Below, in pieces: positions 15,964 through 26,144 of a DNA stretch of 64,000 bases; positions within the stretch are counted from its first letter, which is position 1, and the number at the start of each line of letters is the position of its first letter. The notes beneath the pieces are model-generated. The model did not search any database. It was not told where the DNA came from and saw only the letters and a list, made by a program, of their open reading frames with translations. This DNA is from Campylobacter vicugnae (GTDB taxonomy: Bacteria; Campylobacterota; Campylobacteria; Campylobacterales; Campylobacteraceae): contig NZ_CP018793.1 in NCBI RefSeq assembly GCF_002139875.1, forward strand, positions 1,488,001-1,552,000, read 5' to 3'. Made by a program: the position numbers and the translations under genes.

Positions 15964-16398
15964 TTAGGCTAAGATACCTGCATTTTGCAGTTTTTGACTT
16001 CGCTCAAGAGCATAGACTCTCTTTTGGCCTATTAAATCATATTTCCATATTGGTGCATTTGCCTTAAAATCCTCTACAAATTCATTTATAAGCTTTAGCG
16101 CAACCTTCCTTTGTGGGCTACAAACTCCAGCTATAAAGCTGCTTTCATGCACCGCTACATCTCCTTTGCTATGTGCCATTAAAATTATAGCATTTTGTGA
16201 TTTTGCTCTTTCTTGCCACTTATTAAACCACGTTTTTAAAATCGGTTCATATAGATCAAAACTAAGCCCACTTATGCCGCCTTCATCTCTTACCACGCCT
16301 ACAAAACTCATAATAGCTCCATAATTTTTGAGCTTATTATCGCTATACCATCGGCTAGTTATTTCATTTGCGTCTAGATTGCCATCATAAATTTCCAT
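15964..16398 (-). CDS. moaE: Molybdopterin synthase catalytic subunit MoaE
   Basis: A 144-residue large subunit of molybdopterin synthase, which with MoaD converts cyclic pyranopterin monophosphate to molybdopterin by adding two sulfurs. The core FVGVVRDEGG, MAHSKGDVAVHESSFIAGV and the Lys-rich active region (QRKVALKLINEFVED, PIWKYD) are present. The start is the ATG one base after the moaD stop. Its ribosome site GGAGG is the moaD Gly-Gly codon pair, so the subunits are translationally coupled. Confidence 0.93.
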   Translation of the reverse strand: MEIYDGNLDANEITSRWYSDNKLKNYGAIMSFVGVVRDEGGISGLSFDLYEPILKTWFNKWQERAKSQNAIILMAHSKGDVAVHESSFIAGVCSPQRKVALKLINEFVEDFKANAPIWKYDLIGQKRVYALERSQKLQNAGILA

Positions 16399-16399
16399 C

Positions 16400-16621
16400 T
16401 TAACCTCCACAAACTGGTGGTAAAATACAGATTCTATCTCCGCTTTTAAGCTCTGTATTTATATCATTAATTATCTCATCATTTAAAGCAACAGCACAAA
16501 GCTTAAGCCATTTTGATATCTCATCGTTTTGAGATAATATATCTTTTAATTGGCCTAAATTTTTTACATCTAACTCCATAGGCTTAACTCCAATAGGGCC
16601 TAAAAACTCCACTTTTACCAT
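16400..16621 (-). CDS. moaD: Molybdopterin synthase sulfur carrier MoaD
   Basis: A 73-residue ubiquitin-like sulfur carrier ending in PPVCGG. The C-terminal Gly-Gly becomes thiocarboxylated and enters the MoaE active site. The beta-grasp pattern (MVKVEFLGPIG, LKSGDRICILPPV) is clear. It sits directly before moaE and 9 bases after the NFACT gene on the same strand. Confidence 0.93.
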   Translation of the reverse strand: MVKVEFLGPIGVKPMELDVKNLGQLKDILSQNDEISKWLKLCAVALNDEIINDINTELKSGDRICILPPVCGG

Positions 16622-16630
16622 ATTTTTCCT

Positions 16631-17941
16631 TTAAATTTTAATTACCTTAGTTTTATAATTTATATAATTTACAAAGGCTCCATTTTGGATTTTTACATTT
16701 TGTCTTTTAGTATAATCAACCTCATATGTTCCACTTGATTTAGAGCTAAATTGAACGCAAAGCTTGGCCGCAAATAGCGTAATTTCCTCGCTTAAATTTA
16801 GCTTATTAGATTTAACAATAACATGTGTGCTAGCTCTATCTTTTAAATGAAACCAAAAATCATCTTTTTTAGCATTTTTTAGCAAAAACTCATTTCCTTT
16901 TTGACTCTTACCAAGACTAATTTTATACCCATTTATATAGAAATTTTCTACTAAATCACTAAATTTAGCCTCGCTTTTTTGTATTTGCTTTTTAGGAGAT
17001 AAAATCTCAATTTCATTAGCATCCTTGCTAGCATTTATAGCATTTTTTAATGAATTTAAAAATTCTAATTTAGTGATTAAATTCTCTTTTTGTATCTCTA
17101 TATTTGCAGCCTTTTGGCGTAGCTTTTTACTAGTTTTAAACATCTCATTTGCAGCAATTTTTGGTGAAGAATCAATAGCAATTTGAATAATATTACCATT
17201 ATAATCCATAAGCTTTAAATCTCTATCATAATCATTTAAATTATGCAAATTTGCAATTATTAAATTTGCTTTTTGGTTTAGCTCATTTGCTCTATTATTA
17301 AGCTCATAGCTTGTTTGGAGTGTATTTAAATTTGAGTTTAAAATCTCAATTTTTTTATTTATATTTGCTATTTTGTTTGCTTTAATTTGCTCTAGATTTT
17401 TTAAAGAAATTTTAGCAAATTCATCTTGAAAATACTCATCAAAATTCTCTATAATTTGGCTTGGTTTTTCTTTTATCTCTATCCCTTCAAGCAAAGTTAA
17501 AACCTTACCAACTTTTATACTTCTTGTAGAATTATCAAAATGATGTAAAGCCTCTAAGATTACCCCATTTTCATCGCAGATAATCGCGTTAGTAAATCGT
17601 CCAGTAAATTCAAGATATAAAGTGCTAATAAGCTCCTTATATGAACCAGTAAAGGATACATTTATAGCTAAAATTCTATTATTTTTAAGCGTTTTAATAT
17701 TTAAAATTTTAGCTGAGTTTAGACGCTTTTTAAGTAAAATATCAAATGGTGCTTTGTACTCTTTAATCTGAATTTGATTACTTTTATAAATAGCTGAATT
17801 TGATTTATTTAAATCAAAAATAAGCTCATAATCACCATCAAATTTAATAGCAATCATTAAATCGCCAACTCTTTTAATAGATGAAATTTTGCGAAATTTA
17901 GACAAGAACTCTGATATTTGGGTTAAAATTTTGTATTTCAT
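16631..17941 (-). CDS. NFACT (RqcH/Rqc2-like) RNA-binding protein
   Basis: A 436-residue protein with an NFACT-N part, a central coiled-coil (about residues 190-300, Asn/Lys/Leu-rich) and the C-terminal NFACT-R domain with DDFWFHLKDRASTHVIVKS near residues 358-376. Homologues bind stalled 50S-tRNA complexes and direct C-terminal tailing; older annotation calls them fibronectin/fibrinogen-binding. The D-R pair typical of RqcH is hard to judge here, and the protein is shorter than B. subtilis RqcH. I use the ATG at 17941 rather than the GTG two codons upstream. It is divergent from leuC. Confidence 0.82.
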   Translation of the reverse strand: MKYKILTQISEFLSKFRKISSIKRVGDLMIAIKFDGDYELIFDLNKSNSAIYKSNQIQIKEYKAPFDILLKKRLNSAKILNIKTLKNNRILAINVSFTGSYKELISTLYLEFTGRFTNAIICDENGVILEALHHFDNSTRSIKVGKVLTLLEGIEIKEKPSQIIENFDEYFQDEFAKISLKNLEQIKANKIANINKKIEILNSNLNTLQTSYELNNRANELNQKANLIIANLHNLNDYDRDLKLMDYNGNIIQIAIDSSPKIAANEMFKTSKKLRQKAANIEIQKENLITKLEFLNSLKNAINASKDANEIEILSPKKQIQKSEAKFSDLVENFYINGYKISLGKSQKGNEFLLKNAKKDDFWFHLKDRASTHVIVKSNKLNLSEEITLFAAKLCVQFSSKSSGTYEVDYTKRQNVKIQNGAFVNYINYKTKVIKI

Positions 17942-17966
17942 AAGCACGATTATACCAAAATTTTGC

Positions 17967-17972
17967 TACAAT
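17967..17972 (+). promoter_or_regulatory. Promoter -10 of leuC
   Basis: TACAAT with an upstream TGC (extended -10 form TTTGCTACAAT), about 30 bases before the leuC ATG. Campylobacter sigma70 promoters usually lack a clear -35. Confidence 0.4.
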
Positions 17973-18002
17973 GTAGTCCAAATTTGGTTAAAAAGGAAGT
18001 GT

Positions 18003-19268
18003 ATGAAGCAGACAATAACTGAGAAAATTTTTAGCGAACATGTAGGCAAAAAAGTAAGCGCTGGTCAAATCGTAGAGAGTAGCATTGATATGGTAATTGG
18101 CAATGATATTACAACGCCAATTTCTATCAAAGCTTTTAAAGAAAGTGGAGCTAAAAAACTAGCCAATCCAAATGGTTTTGCCATTGTGATGGATCACTAT
18201 ATCCCAGCAAAAGATATAATGAGTGCCAATCAAGCTAAAATAAGCAGAGATTTTGCTTATGAGCATGATTTACCAAATTTCTTTGATGAAAAAGATATGG
18301 GTATTGAACATGCACTAATGCCTGAAAAAGGTCTAGTAGTTCCAGGCGATGTTATCATTGGAGCTGACTCTCACACCTGTACTCATGGTGCTATTGGTGC
18401 ATTTAGTACTGGTATGGGAAGTACTGATTTAGCATATGCAATGATAACAGGTAAAAACTGGTTTAAAGTACCACCAACGATAAAAGTTGAATTTGTAGGC
18501 AAACCAGGCGATCACATCTATGGTAAAGATCTAATCTTAGAAGTTATTAGAATGATTGGCGTTGATGGTGCTCTTTATAAGGCGCTTGAATTTACTGGTG
18601 ATGCTATGGCGTATCTAGATATGGATAGTAGATTTAGTCTTTGTAATATGGCTATTGAAGCAGGCGGTAAAAGCGGCATAATCGCAGTCGATGATATCAC
18701 TAAAGAGTTTTTAAGTAAAGTAAATTTAAGAAGCGAGCCAAAACTTCATTATAGCGATGAAGGTGCAAACTATGATCAAATAATTACAATCGATGTTAGC
18801 AAACTTGAACCAGTAATTGCATATCCATATCTTCCAAGCAATGGTAAAAGCGTAAGTCAAGCTGTAAAAGATGATATTAAGATCGATCAAGCATTTATTG
18901 GAAGTTGTACTAATGGTAGATTAAGCGATTTAAGAATTGCTGCTCAAATTTTAAAAGGCAAAAGAGTAGCTAAACATACAAGACTTATCATCACTCCAGC
19001 TACTCAAAAAATCGCCTTACAAGCACAAAAAGAGGGCTTAATGGATATATTTGTAGAAGCTGGCGCAGTAGTAAGCAATCCAACATGCGGTGCGTGTCTT
19101 GGTGGATATATGGGAATTTTAGGCGCTGGGGAGAGATGTATCAGCACAACAAATCGTAATTTTGTAGGCAGAATGGGTGACCGTACAAGTGAAGTTTATC
19201 TAGCAAATTCAGCTGTCGCTGCAGCAAGTGCAATTGCTGGTAAAATCGTAGATCCAAGAAATTTATAA
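18003..19268 (+). CDS. leuC: 3-isopropylmalate dehydratase large subunit LeuC
   Basis: A 421-residue aconitase-family [4Fe-4S] enzyme for the isomerisation step of leucine synthesis. It carries GADSHTCTHGAIGAFSTGMGSTD around residues 120-143 and the cluster cysteines in GSCTNGR and NPTCGACLGG. The start is the ATG after AAAAAGGAAG; a longer reading frame upstream lacks support. The small subunit leuD is not beside it, whereas leuC and leuD normally lie together, so leuD must be elsewhere. Its stop overlaps the mobA start (TAATG). A 2,3-dimethylmalate or homoaconitate role is less likely. Confidence 0.88.
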   Translation: MKQTITEKIFSEHVGKKVSAGQIVESSIDMVIGNDITTPISIKAFKESGAKKLANPNGFAIVMDHYIPAKDIMSANQAKISRDFAYEHDLPNFFDEKDMGIEHALMPEKGLVVPGDVIIGADSHTCTHGAIGAFSTGMGSTDLAYAMITGKNWFKVPPTIKVEFVGKPGDHIYGKDLILEVIRMIGVDGALYKALEFTGDAMAYLDMDSRFSLCNMAIEAGGKSGIIAVDDITKEFLSKVNLRSEPKLHYSDEGANYDQIITIDVSKLEPVIAYPYLPSNGKSVSQAVKDDIKIDQAFIGSCTNGRLSDLRIAAQILKGKRVAKHTRLIITPATQKIALQAQKEGLMDIFVEAGAVVSNPTCGACLGGYMGILGAGERCISTTNRNFVGRMGDRTSEVYLANSAVAAASAIAGKIVDPRNL

Positions 19269-19807
19269 TGCAAAATGCGTTGATACTAGCTGGTGGCAAA
19301 AGCTCTAGAATGGGGTCTGATAAGACCTTATTAGAGTTTTGCTCCTATCCTAGTATTACGCATTTTTTATTTGAGCGTTTAAGCAAACATTTTGATAATG
19401 TAAAGGTTGCAAGCAAACAAGATAAATTTAATCCCAAACTACCACTTTTAATAGATGAATTTAGCGAATTTGCACCAATTTATGTAGTTGCAAATTTAGA
19501 TAAATATTATAAAGACCCAGTATTTATAATAGCAGCAGATACTCCATTTGTAGAGATTGATACTATTAAAGAACTATCAAAACAAAAGTCTCAAATAGCC
19601 ATAGCAAGCGATGATGAGTTTATGCATTATCTATGTGGATTTTACTCTCCAAATGTGGCTAAGTTAGCAAGACAAATGATAAAAAATGGCGATTTACGCC
19701 TAAGTAATTTGGCTAAAATTTGCAAATTTAAGAGTGTGAAATTTCAAAACACTCAGCAATTTTTTAACATAAACACAAAAGCCGATTACGAAAAAGCTAA
19801 TATTTAA
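19268..19807 (+). CDS. mobA: Molybdenum cofactor guanylyltransferase MobA
   Basis: A 179-residue enzyme joining GMP to molybdenum cofactor to make the MGD form used by DMSO-reductase-family enzymes such as nitrate reductase and formate dehydrogenase. The nucleotide loop LAGGKSSRMGSDK is at residues 7-19, and the metal-binding Asp is in AADTPFV near 98-104. It is slightly shorter than E. coli MobA, as in other Campylobacter. Translation is coupled to leuC although the pathways differ. Confidence 0.92.
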   Translation: MQNALILAGGKSSRMGSDKTLLEFCSYPSITHFLFERLSKHFDNVKVASKQDKFNPKLPLLIDEFSEFAPIYVVANLDKYYKDPVFIIAADTPFVEIDTIKELSKQKSQIAIASDDEFMHYLCGFYSPNVAKLARQMIKNGDLRLSNLAKICKFKSVKFQNTQQFFNINTKADYEKANI

Positions 19808-19882
19808 CCTATTGTCAATCCAGCTCTTAAATTAAAGCACTTAATGAGTATAAAAATACTAATTGATATAACATAAATATAG

Positions 19883-20644
19883 TTAAAGAATTACCACTTC
19901 ACATCTTAACTCTATATCAAAAAGCTCCTTAACTCGCTCTTTAGCTAAATTTATCAATCTCATTGCATCGCTAAAGCTTCCATTGCCATAATTTATCAAA
20001 AAATTAGCATGTAACTCGCTAAAGCCGCATCCTCCTATTCTATACCCTTTTAATCCAGCTTGTTCTATAAGCCTACCAGCATGATCATTTTTAGGATTAG
20101 CAAAACATGAGCCAAAGCTTGCTCTCTTTGGTTGATTGGATCGCTTTTGATTTAGATGGTTACTTAGATCATCATCATACTCTTTTGTAATCTCAAAACT
20201 AGCCTCATATATCACCCCATCAATACTAGAGCATCTATAACCAAATTTGCACTCATTAGACTTTTTAATCCCTTTAGATGTTACTACTTCTAAGAGTTGA
20301 TTTGATATCTCATACTCCTTTACTCCAGCGTTCATTGTTATCATTCCGCCTAATGTACCTGGAATTTTTTTTACAAACTCAAATCCACCAAGATTATGCT
20401 CCTTAGCAAATTTATATATTTTTGAGCTTGGAGTTTTAGCCCCAATTTTTAGCACTCCATTTTCTAGCTTAATATAATTAAATTTATTACTTAAAATACC
20501 CATTTTAGGTGGATTAGGAGAGATTAAGATATTGTTAGCACCACCTATTATCACTCCATCAAACTCCATCATATATTCAATCTCTTCTACTTCAAAAATC
20601 CCGCCAATTCTTACAGAGCTATACTTGCTAAAATCAATTTTCAT
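19883..20644 (-). CDS. murB: UDP-N-acetylenolpyruvoylglucosamine reductase MurB
   Basis: A 253-residue FAD enzyme that reduces enolpyruvyl-UDP-GlcNAc to UDP-MurNAc in peptidoglycan synthesis. FAD-contact motifs are IIGGANNILI near residues 31-40 and KKIPGTLGGMITMNAG near 90-105. The late SFGSCFANPKNDHAGRLIE motif holds the catalytic Ser region. It is the compact MurB type of Campylobacter and Helicobacter. It overlaps fliQ by 4 bases. Confidence 0.93.
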   Translation of the reverse strand: MKIDFSKYSSVRIGGIFEVEEIEYMMEFDGVIIGGANNILISPNPPKMGILSNKFNYIKLENGVLKIGAKTPSSKIYKFAKEHNLGGFEFVKKIPGTLGGMITMNAGVKEYEISNQLLEVVTSKGIKKSNECKFGYRCSSIDGVIYEASFEITKEYDDDLSNHLNQKRSNQPKRASFGSCFANPKNDHAGRLIEQAGLKGYRIGGCGFSELHANFLINYGNGSFSDAMRLINLAKERVKELFDIELRCEVVIL

Positions 20645-20907
20645 TGGATAAATGTCGGTATCATATTTAAAATTCGTTCAGTAAAATCAATCATTTGCCC
20701 CATCATCCACGGCATTAAAAAGATTATTACAATTACGACTAAAATTATCTTTGGCACAAAGCTTAGAGTCATCTCATTAATCTGAGTTGTAGCTTGAAAT
20801 ATACTAATTATCAAACCAGCCACCAAACCAGCCATAAGCATTGGTAAGCTAATCATCAAAGCCAACTTAAAAGTCTCAACTCCAAGACCTATTAAATCGC
20901 CCTGCAT
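20641..20907 (-). CDS. fliQ: Flagellar export apparatus protein FliQ
   Basis: An 88-residue two-helix membrane protein of the flagellar type III export gate with FliP and FliR. Family motifs include the QATTQINEMTLSFVPKI loop at about residues 39-55 and the closing FTERILNMIP. It overlaps murB by 4 bases and mqnD by one, so a motility gene sits within a housekeeping operon. Confidence 0.95.
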   Translation of the reverse strand: MQGDLIGLGVETFKLALMISLPMLMAGLVAGLIISIFQATTQINEMTLSFVPKIILVVIVIIFLMPWMMGQMIDFTERILNMIPTFIQ

Positions 20908-21773
20908 TAGCTATTCCTGCTTTGTAGATATTCAGTTGGAATAAGATTTGGCTGAGCTTTTATCAAATTTGGATATATACCATTTTCATATCCAATTTCA
21001 AAAAGTCTATCAACTGCTCTAAGTTGAATCTGGTTCATATTGATTGAATCTGCATTGGCATATAATCCTAAATAGCGTTGCAAGCTTGCATTATCTACAC
21101 GAACCATATTTCGCTCTATTAGCATTTTACTTAATATATTTTTATTATCATTGGCTACTTGCACAGCTTTCATTAGCACCCTTTCGCACTCTATAGCATC
21201 GCTTAATGGCAAGCTTCGTCTAAGTGCCATTCCACCAAGAGGCAAAGGCAAACTATCATCTTCTCTAAGCTCACACCATATATCCCAAATTTCACGCTCT
21301 ACGCATAACTCATCACTAAAGCTTAATATACTCTCATGTATTAATACACCAGCATCTACTTCGCCACTTAATACAGCATTTTCAATCTCTAAAAAATTCT
21401 TATAAACTATCCTAGCCTTAGGATATGCGATACGAAACAACATCGCATTTGTAGTGTATTGACCACTTAATGCAACTTTAAAATTTGGCTTTAGGATTGT
21501 ATTTTTTTTCTTAATTAATTTTGGCCCATATCCATTGCCAAAGCTTACAGCAGTACGCAAAAGAGCATAATCATCAAAAATAAATGGATATAGAGCAAAA
21601 CTAATAGCAGTCGCATCAAATTTGCCCCTTAAAGCTCCTTGATTGAGCGTTTCTATATCATCAGCCCTAGAATTAAACTCCAAAATATCACTACCGACCC
21701 AACCTAAATTTATCGCACTATACATAAATATATCATCAGCATCTGGTGAGTGAGCTACGCTTATATTTTTCAA
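20907..21773 (-). CDS. mqnD: Menaquinone biosynthesis enzyme MqnD
   Basis: A 288-residue protein with a periplasmic-binding-protein-like fold used as an enzyme: it turns cyclic dehypoxanthinylfutalosine into 1,4-dihydroxy-6-naphthoate in the futalosine menaquinone pathway. Recognised by the N-terminal HSPDADDIFMYSAI, by LNQGALRGKFDATAISF, by the ligand-contact SFGNGYGPKLI and by VLIHESILSF. No signal peptide, as expected for a cytoplasmic enzyme. The futalosine route is standard in Campylobacterota. Confidence 0.87.
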   Translation of the reverse strand: MKNISVAHSPDADDIFMYSAINLGWVGSDILEFNSRADDIETLNQGALRGKFDATAISFALYPFIFDDYALLRTAVSFGNGYGPKLIKKKNTILKPNFKVALSGQYTTNAMLFRIAYPKARIVYKNFLEIENAVLSGEVDAGVLIHESILSFSDELCVEREIWDIWCELREDDSLPLPLGGMALRRSLPLSDAIECERVLMKAVQVANDNKNILSKMLIERNMVRVDNASLQRYLGLYANADSINMNQIQLRAVDRLFEIGYENGIYPNLIKAQPNLIPTEYLQSRNS

Positions 21774-21821
21774 ATTTATCCTTTTTATTTTGGCTAATTT
21801 TACTTGAATTTATCTAAATTT

Positions 21822-22580
21822 CTAATATATCGCTGTATCAAAAATATGACAAACCTTGCCTTTAAAGTGGATTGTTCTGCCATCAAATCTAAGATTTAAA
21901 ATCTCTGTACTTTTTGGCACAACCTCCACACTACTACTAAGTTCAAATCTTTCAAATCCAGTAAAAAACGACGCTGCCATACCGGTTCCACAAGCGTTTG
22001 TCTCATTTTCTACACCACGCTCAAATGTCCTTACTAGCAATCTTTTACCATCAAATTTGGCATAATTTACATTGGCATTATACTTAGCTCTCATCGCCTT
22101 GCATACCTCTAAATCAAATACCTCTAAATCATCTACAAAACTTACTAAATGCGGCACTCCAGTATCATAAAAACTCCACTCAAGACCCATTTTACTAAAT
22201 GGTTCGCTTAATTTTTTTGGCTCACTTAGGGCTACTTCTACGCTATTTTCTTCTATTGTAGCAGCTATAACTCCAGCTTTAGTCTCAAAAGAGCAAACAT
22301 TAGAACAAATTTGATTTTTATACGCATATAAAGCAGCCGCTCTACTACCATTGCCACACATCGCAGCCTCGCTACCATCGCTATTATAAAACTCCCACGC
22401 AAAATCGCATTTGCTGTTTGCGCGCTTAATTACTATCATTCCATCAGCGCCTATACCGCTAAATCTATCACAAAGCTTTCTTGCCAGGTTTGATCGATCA
22501 ATAGAGTTAAAATAGCTATTATCAATTGCTTGGAATATGACAAAATCATTACCACTTGCATTATATTTTGAAAGTTGCAT
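21822..22580 (-). CDS. dapF: Diaminopimelate epimerase DapF
   Basis: A 252-residue enzyme converting LL- to meso-diaminopimelate for lysine and peptidoglycan. The two catalytic cysteines are in MCGNGSRAAA (about residue 75) and in NACGTGMAASF (about residue 202). The start is the ATG of MQLSKYNASGNDF, with AAGGA ahead; a longer frame would add 13 residues without family support. Read leftwards ahead of mqnD. Confidence 0.95.
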   Translation of the reverse strand: MQLSKYNASGNDFVIFQAIDNSYFNSIDRSNLARKLCDRFSGIGADGMIVIKRANSKCDFAWEFYNSDGSEAAMCGNGSRAAALYAYKNQICSNVCSFETKAGVIAATIEENSVEVALSEPKKLSEPFSKMGLEWSFYDTGVPHLVSFVDDLEVFDLEVCKAMRAKYNANVNYAKFDGKRLLVRTFERGVENETNACGTGMAASFFTGFERFELSSSVEVVPKSTEILNLRFDGRTIHFKGKVCHIFDTAIY

Positions 22581-22757
22581 AAATATCCTTAAAGAGTTAT
22601 AATCCATGGATTCTAACATAATATAAATTCAAATTTGCTTTTCTTTATAATTAAAATTAGCATTTATAGCCATAAAAAGCATTGCAAATTCAAATTTAAT
22701 AAAATATAATCCAAATTTATAAAATATTTACTTAATTTTTATACAAAATTTATGTAA

Positions 22758-24017
<1,260 letters not shown>

Positions 24018-24030
24018 AGGAAATAATAAT

Positions 24031-25026
24031 ATGGCAAAAGGTAATTTAATAAGCGGAAATATATGGGAAGAGTACTCTCAAAAAGTTCAAAATGCGATGA
24101 ACGCACCAAAAAATATGGGTGAAATTACAGAAGAAGATGCTAAAGCTCTAGGCTGTAAGCTAATAGTTGCAGATCATGGCGCTGAGAGCTGTGGTGATGC
24201 AGTTAGACTATATTGGGCTGTTGATGAAACTACTGATATTATTAAAGATTCTAAATTTAAAAGCTTTGGTTGTGGTACAGCAATTGCAAGTAGCGACTAT
24301 ATGGCAGAACTATGCAAAGGCAAAACAGTAGATCAAGCAGTTAAAATCACAAATATAGATGTAGAAAAAGCTATGCGTGATGATCCAGATATTCCAGCAG
24401 TTCCACCACAAAAGATGCACTGCTCAGTAATGGCATACGATGTTATCAAAGCTGCGGCTGCTAGCTATAAAGGCGTTGATCCAGACCACTTTGAAGATGA
24501 GATTATAGTATGTGAGTGTGCTAGAGTTAGCCTTGGTACAATAAAAGAGGTAATAAGATTAAACGATCTTACAACAGTAGAAGAAATTACTCAATACACA
24601 AAAGCTGGAGCATTTTGTAAATCTTGCATTAAGCCTGGTGGCCATGAAAAAAGAGAGTACTACCTAGTAGATATTTTAGCTGAAGTAAGATCTGAAATGG
24701 AAGCTGAAAGAATGAAAGCTATAGCTGATGCTAAAATAAGCGGAAGCGGCGTAGATAGCGATCTAAGCTTTGAGGAGCTAACAGTAGTAAAACAGCTAAA
24801 AGCAGTAGAGGCTATTATCGATGAGCATGTAAGACCAATGCTAGAGATGGATGGCGGAAATATGGAAATATTAGATATCAAATCTGAAGAAAGCAGAATC
24901 GATATATATATTAGATATCTAGGTGCTTGTAGTGGGTGTGCTAGTGGATCAACTGGAACGCTATATGCGATTGAAAATATCTTGCAAGAGAGCCTAAGTC
25001 CAAATATTAGGGTAATTCCTGTATGA
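24031..25026 (+). CDS. nifU: Fe-S scaffold NifU, three domains
   Basis: A 331-residue modular scaffold: an IscU-like N-terminal domain (about 1-130, cysteines at GAESCGDAV, FGCGTA and MHCSVMA), a BFD-like [2Fe-2S] centre (about 150-205, CECARVS and FCKSCI), and a C-terminal NifU/Nfu domain (about 250-331, GACSGCASGS). The start is the ATG 13 bases after nifS, with AAAGGAAA ahead; the longer frame overlapping nifS is not needed. It overlaps the next gene by 4 bases. Confidence 0.95.
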   Translation: MAKGNLISGNIWEEYSQKVQNAMNAPKNMGEITEEDAKALGCKLIVADHGAESCGDAVRLYWAVDETTDIIKDSKFKSFGCGTAIASSDYMAELCKGKTVDQAVKITNIDVEKAMRDDPDIPAVPPQKMHCSVMAYDVIKAAAASYKGVDPDHFEDEIIVCECARVSLGTIKEVIRLNDLTTVEEITQYTKAGAFCKSCIKPGGHEKREYYLVDILAEVRSEMEAERMKAIADAKISGSGVDSDLSFEELTVVKQLKAVEAIIDEHVRPMLEMDGGNMEILDIKSEESRIDIYIRYLGACSGCASGSTGTLYAIENILQESLSPNIRVIPV

Positions 25027-25406
25027 TAAATGCTAAATTTAAAGCTGGTAAATACTATATTGGTGATTTAGCTAAAATTTTAGACTACTCAAATTTAAGT
25101 ATTTTAGAGCTAGGGTTTGGAATTTTAGATGAATTTAAATATCTAAATTTTGAGCTTGAATGCGATGAGATAACCGATAATAGTAGATTTATTTATAGCG
25201 TTGATAGTTCAAATTTTGGTATAATAAGTGCCAAAATCATAGATGAAGAACTCTTAAGTAGTAGGATTTTAACGCTTAAAAATGGATTTGTCGCTAATAA
25301 ATTTAGCGGCTATTCTCTTGCTAGGATTGTTGATTTTAAAGATGAGTTTGAAGTTGCTATTTGTGACAATAAGATAACGTTTGGAAATATCATACTAAAT
25401 TTATAA
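25023..25406 (+). CDS. Unrecognised 127-residue protein coupled to nifU
   Basis: A small soluble protein with no signal peptide or membrane segment, Leu/Ile/Phe-rich with alternating hydrophobic pattern (FKAGKYYIGDLAKIL, LELGFGILDEF). It has a single Cys near residue 117, so it is unlikely to bind a cluster itself. I know no family. It begins with ATGA overlapping the nifU stop, so it is co-translated with the Fe-S genes and may be an accessory factor. Confidence 0.72.
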   Translation: MINAKFKAGKYYIGDLAKILDYSNLSILELGFGILDEFKYLNFELECDEITDNSRFIYSVDSSNFGIISAKIIDEELLSSRILTLKNGFVANKFSGYSLARIVDFKDEFEVAICDNKITFGNIILNL

Positions 25407-25468
25407 AATTTATTCACGATTTTTCTTTTATTTAAAAAATTTTCAGCTAAACATAGCATAAAATTTAG

Positions 25469-25474
25469 TATAAT
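25469..25474 (+). promoter_or_regulatory. Promoter -10 of the hemerythrin gene
   Basis: TATAAT in TTTAGTATAATAGAC, about 34 bases before the start codon. It separates the hemerythrin gene from the nif operon. Confidence 0.5.
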
Positions 25475-25507
25475 AGACAGATTATAATTTTTCATAGAGA
25501 GTTTGAA

Positions 25508-26071
25508 ATGGTACCTAGCTGGGACGATAAATATAGCATTGGCAATTCAGATATAGATTTACAACATCAAAAGCTATTTGATCTTGCCAAAAAATCATTT
25601 ATTTATGCAAATAAAAATGTATCCCGTGAAGAGATTCGTGATATTGTTGCTGAATTTTTTGAATATATGAAAGAGCATTTCAAAGATGAACAAGAGTATA
25701 TGGAGTTAATCGGCTACCCAAACCTACACGAACACACTATGATCCATAAAGATATTATCGCTAGTATGGCAGGTCTAATCAAAACTGCCAAAAATGTAAA
25801 TGATTTAAAAGAAAATCTTTTATTAATTGCTGAAAAGTGGCTAGTAGAACATATTTTAAAAGAGGATGCTAAAATAGAAAAGTGGCGTCAAGCTCAACTA
25901 CAACATACAGAAGAAGAACTAGTAGAAGAAAAACCTAAACAATATAGATATACATGTGGTTGTTCGCATAAAATTCACTTAGTACCTAGCCATATCCATG
26001 AGAAGATCGTAGAAGGTAAAAAATTCTCTTGTATGACTTGTAAAGTTGTAATTAAAATCAAATTATCTTAA
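25508..26071 (+). CDS. Bacteriohemerythrin with Cys4 C-terminal extension
   Basis: A 187-residue protein. Residues 5-125 are a complete hemerythrin four-helix bundle with all di-iron ligands: His20, His57, Glu61, His76, His80, His115 and Asp120. It should bind O2 or sense it. Beyond the usual end there is an acidic linker, then CGC at 150-152 and CMTC at 175-178, giving a C-x-C...C-x2-C set like a zinc ribbon or rubredoxin-like knuckle. Single-domain hemerythrins near 130 residues lack this. Following nifU, it may protect Fe-S enzymes from oxygen, as proposed for C. jejuni hemerythrins. Confidence 0.88.
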   Translation: MVPSWDDKYSIGNSDIDLQHQKLFDLAKKSFIYANKNVSREEIRDIVAEFFEYMKEHFKDEQEYMELIGYPNLHEHTMIHKDIIASMAGLIKTAKNVNDLKENLLLIAEKWLVEHILKEDAKIEKWRQAQLQHTEEELVEEKPKQYRYTCGCSHKIHLVPSHIHEKIVEGKKFSCMTCKVVIKIKLS

Positions 26072-26107
26072 TTAAAACGAATATTTATCAGTAAATCGAT
26101 TGGAAGT

Positions 26108-26137
26108 TTTTACACCCAAATAAATTTGGGTGTAAAA
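26108..26137. terminator. Bidirectional terminator
   Basis: Fourteen-base perfect stem TTTTACACCCAAAT (26108-26121) and ATTTGGGTGTAAAA (26124-26137) between the convergent hemerythrin and TM2 genes. Confidence 0.75.
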
Positions 26138-26144
26138 TAATTTA

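Noticed and set aside
19808-19882. Possible tRNA or terminator between mobA and murB
   Set aside because: No cloverleaf and no stable stem can be drawn in this short AT-rich gap.
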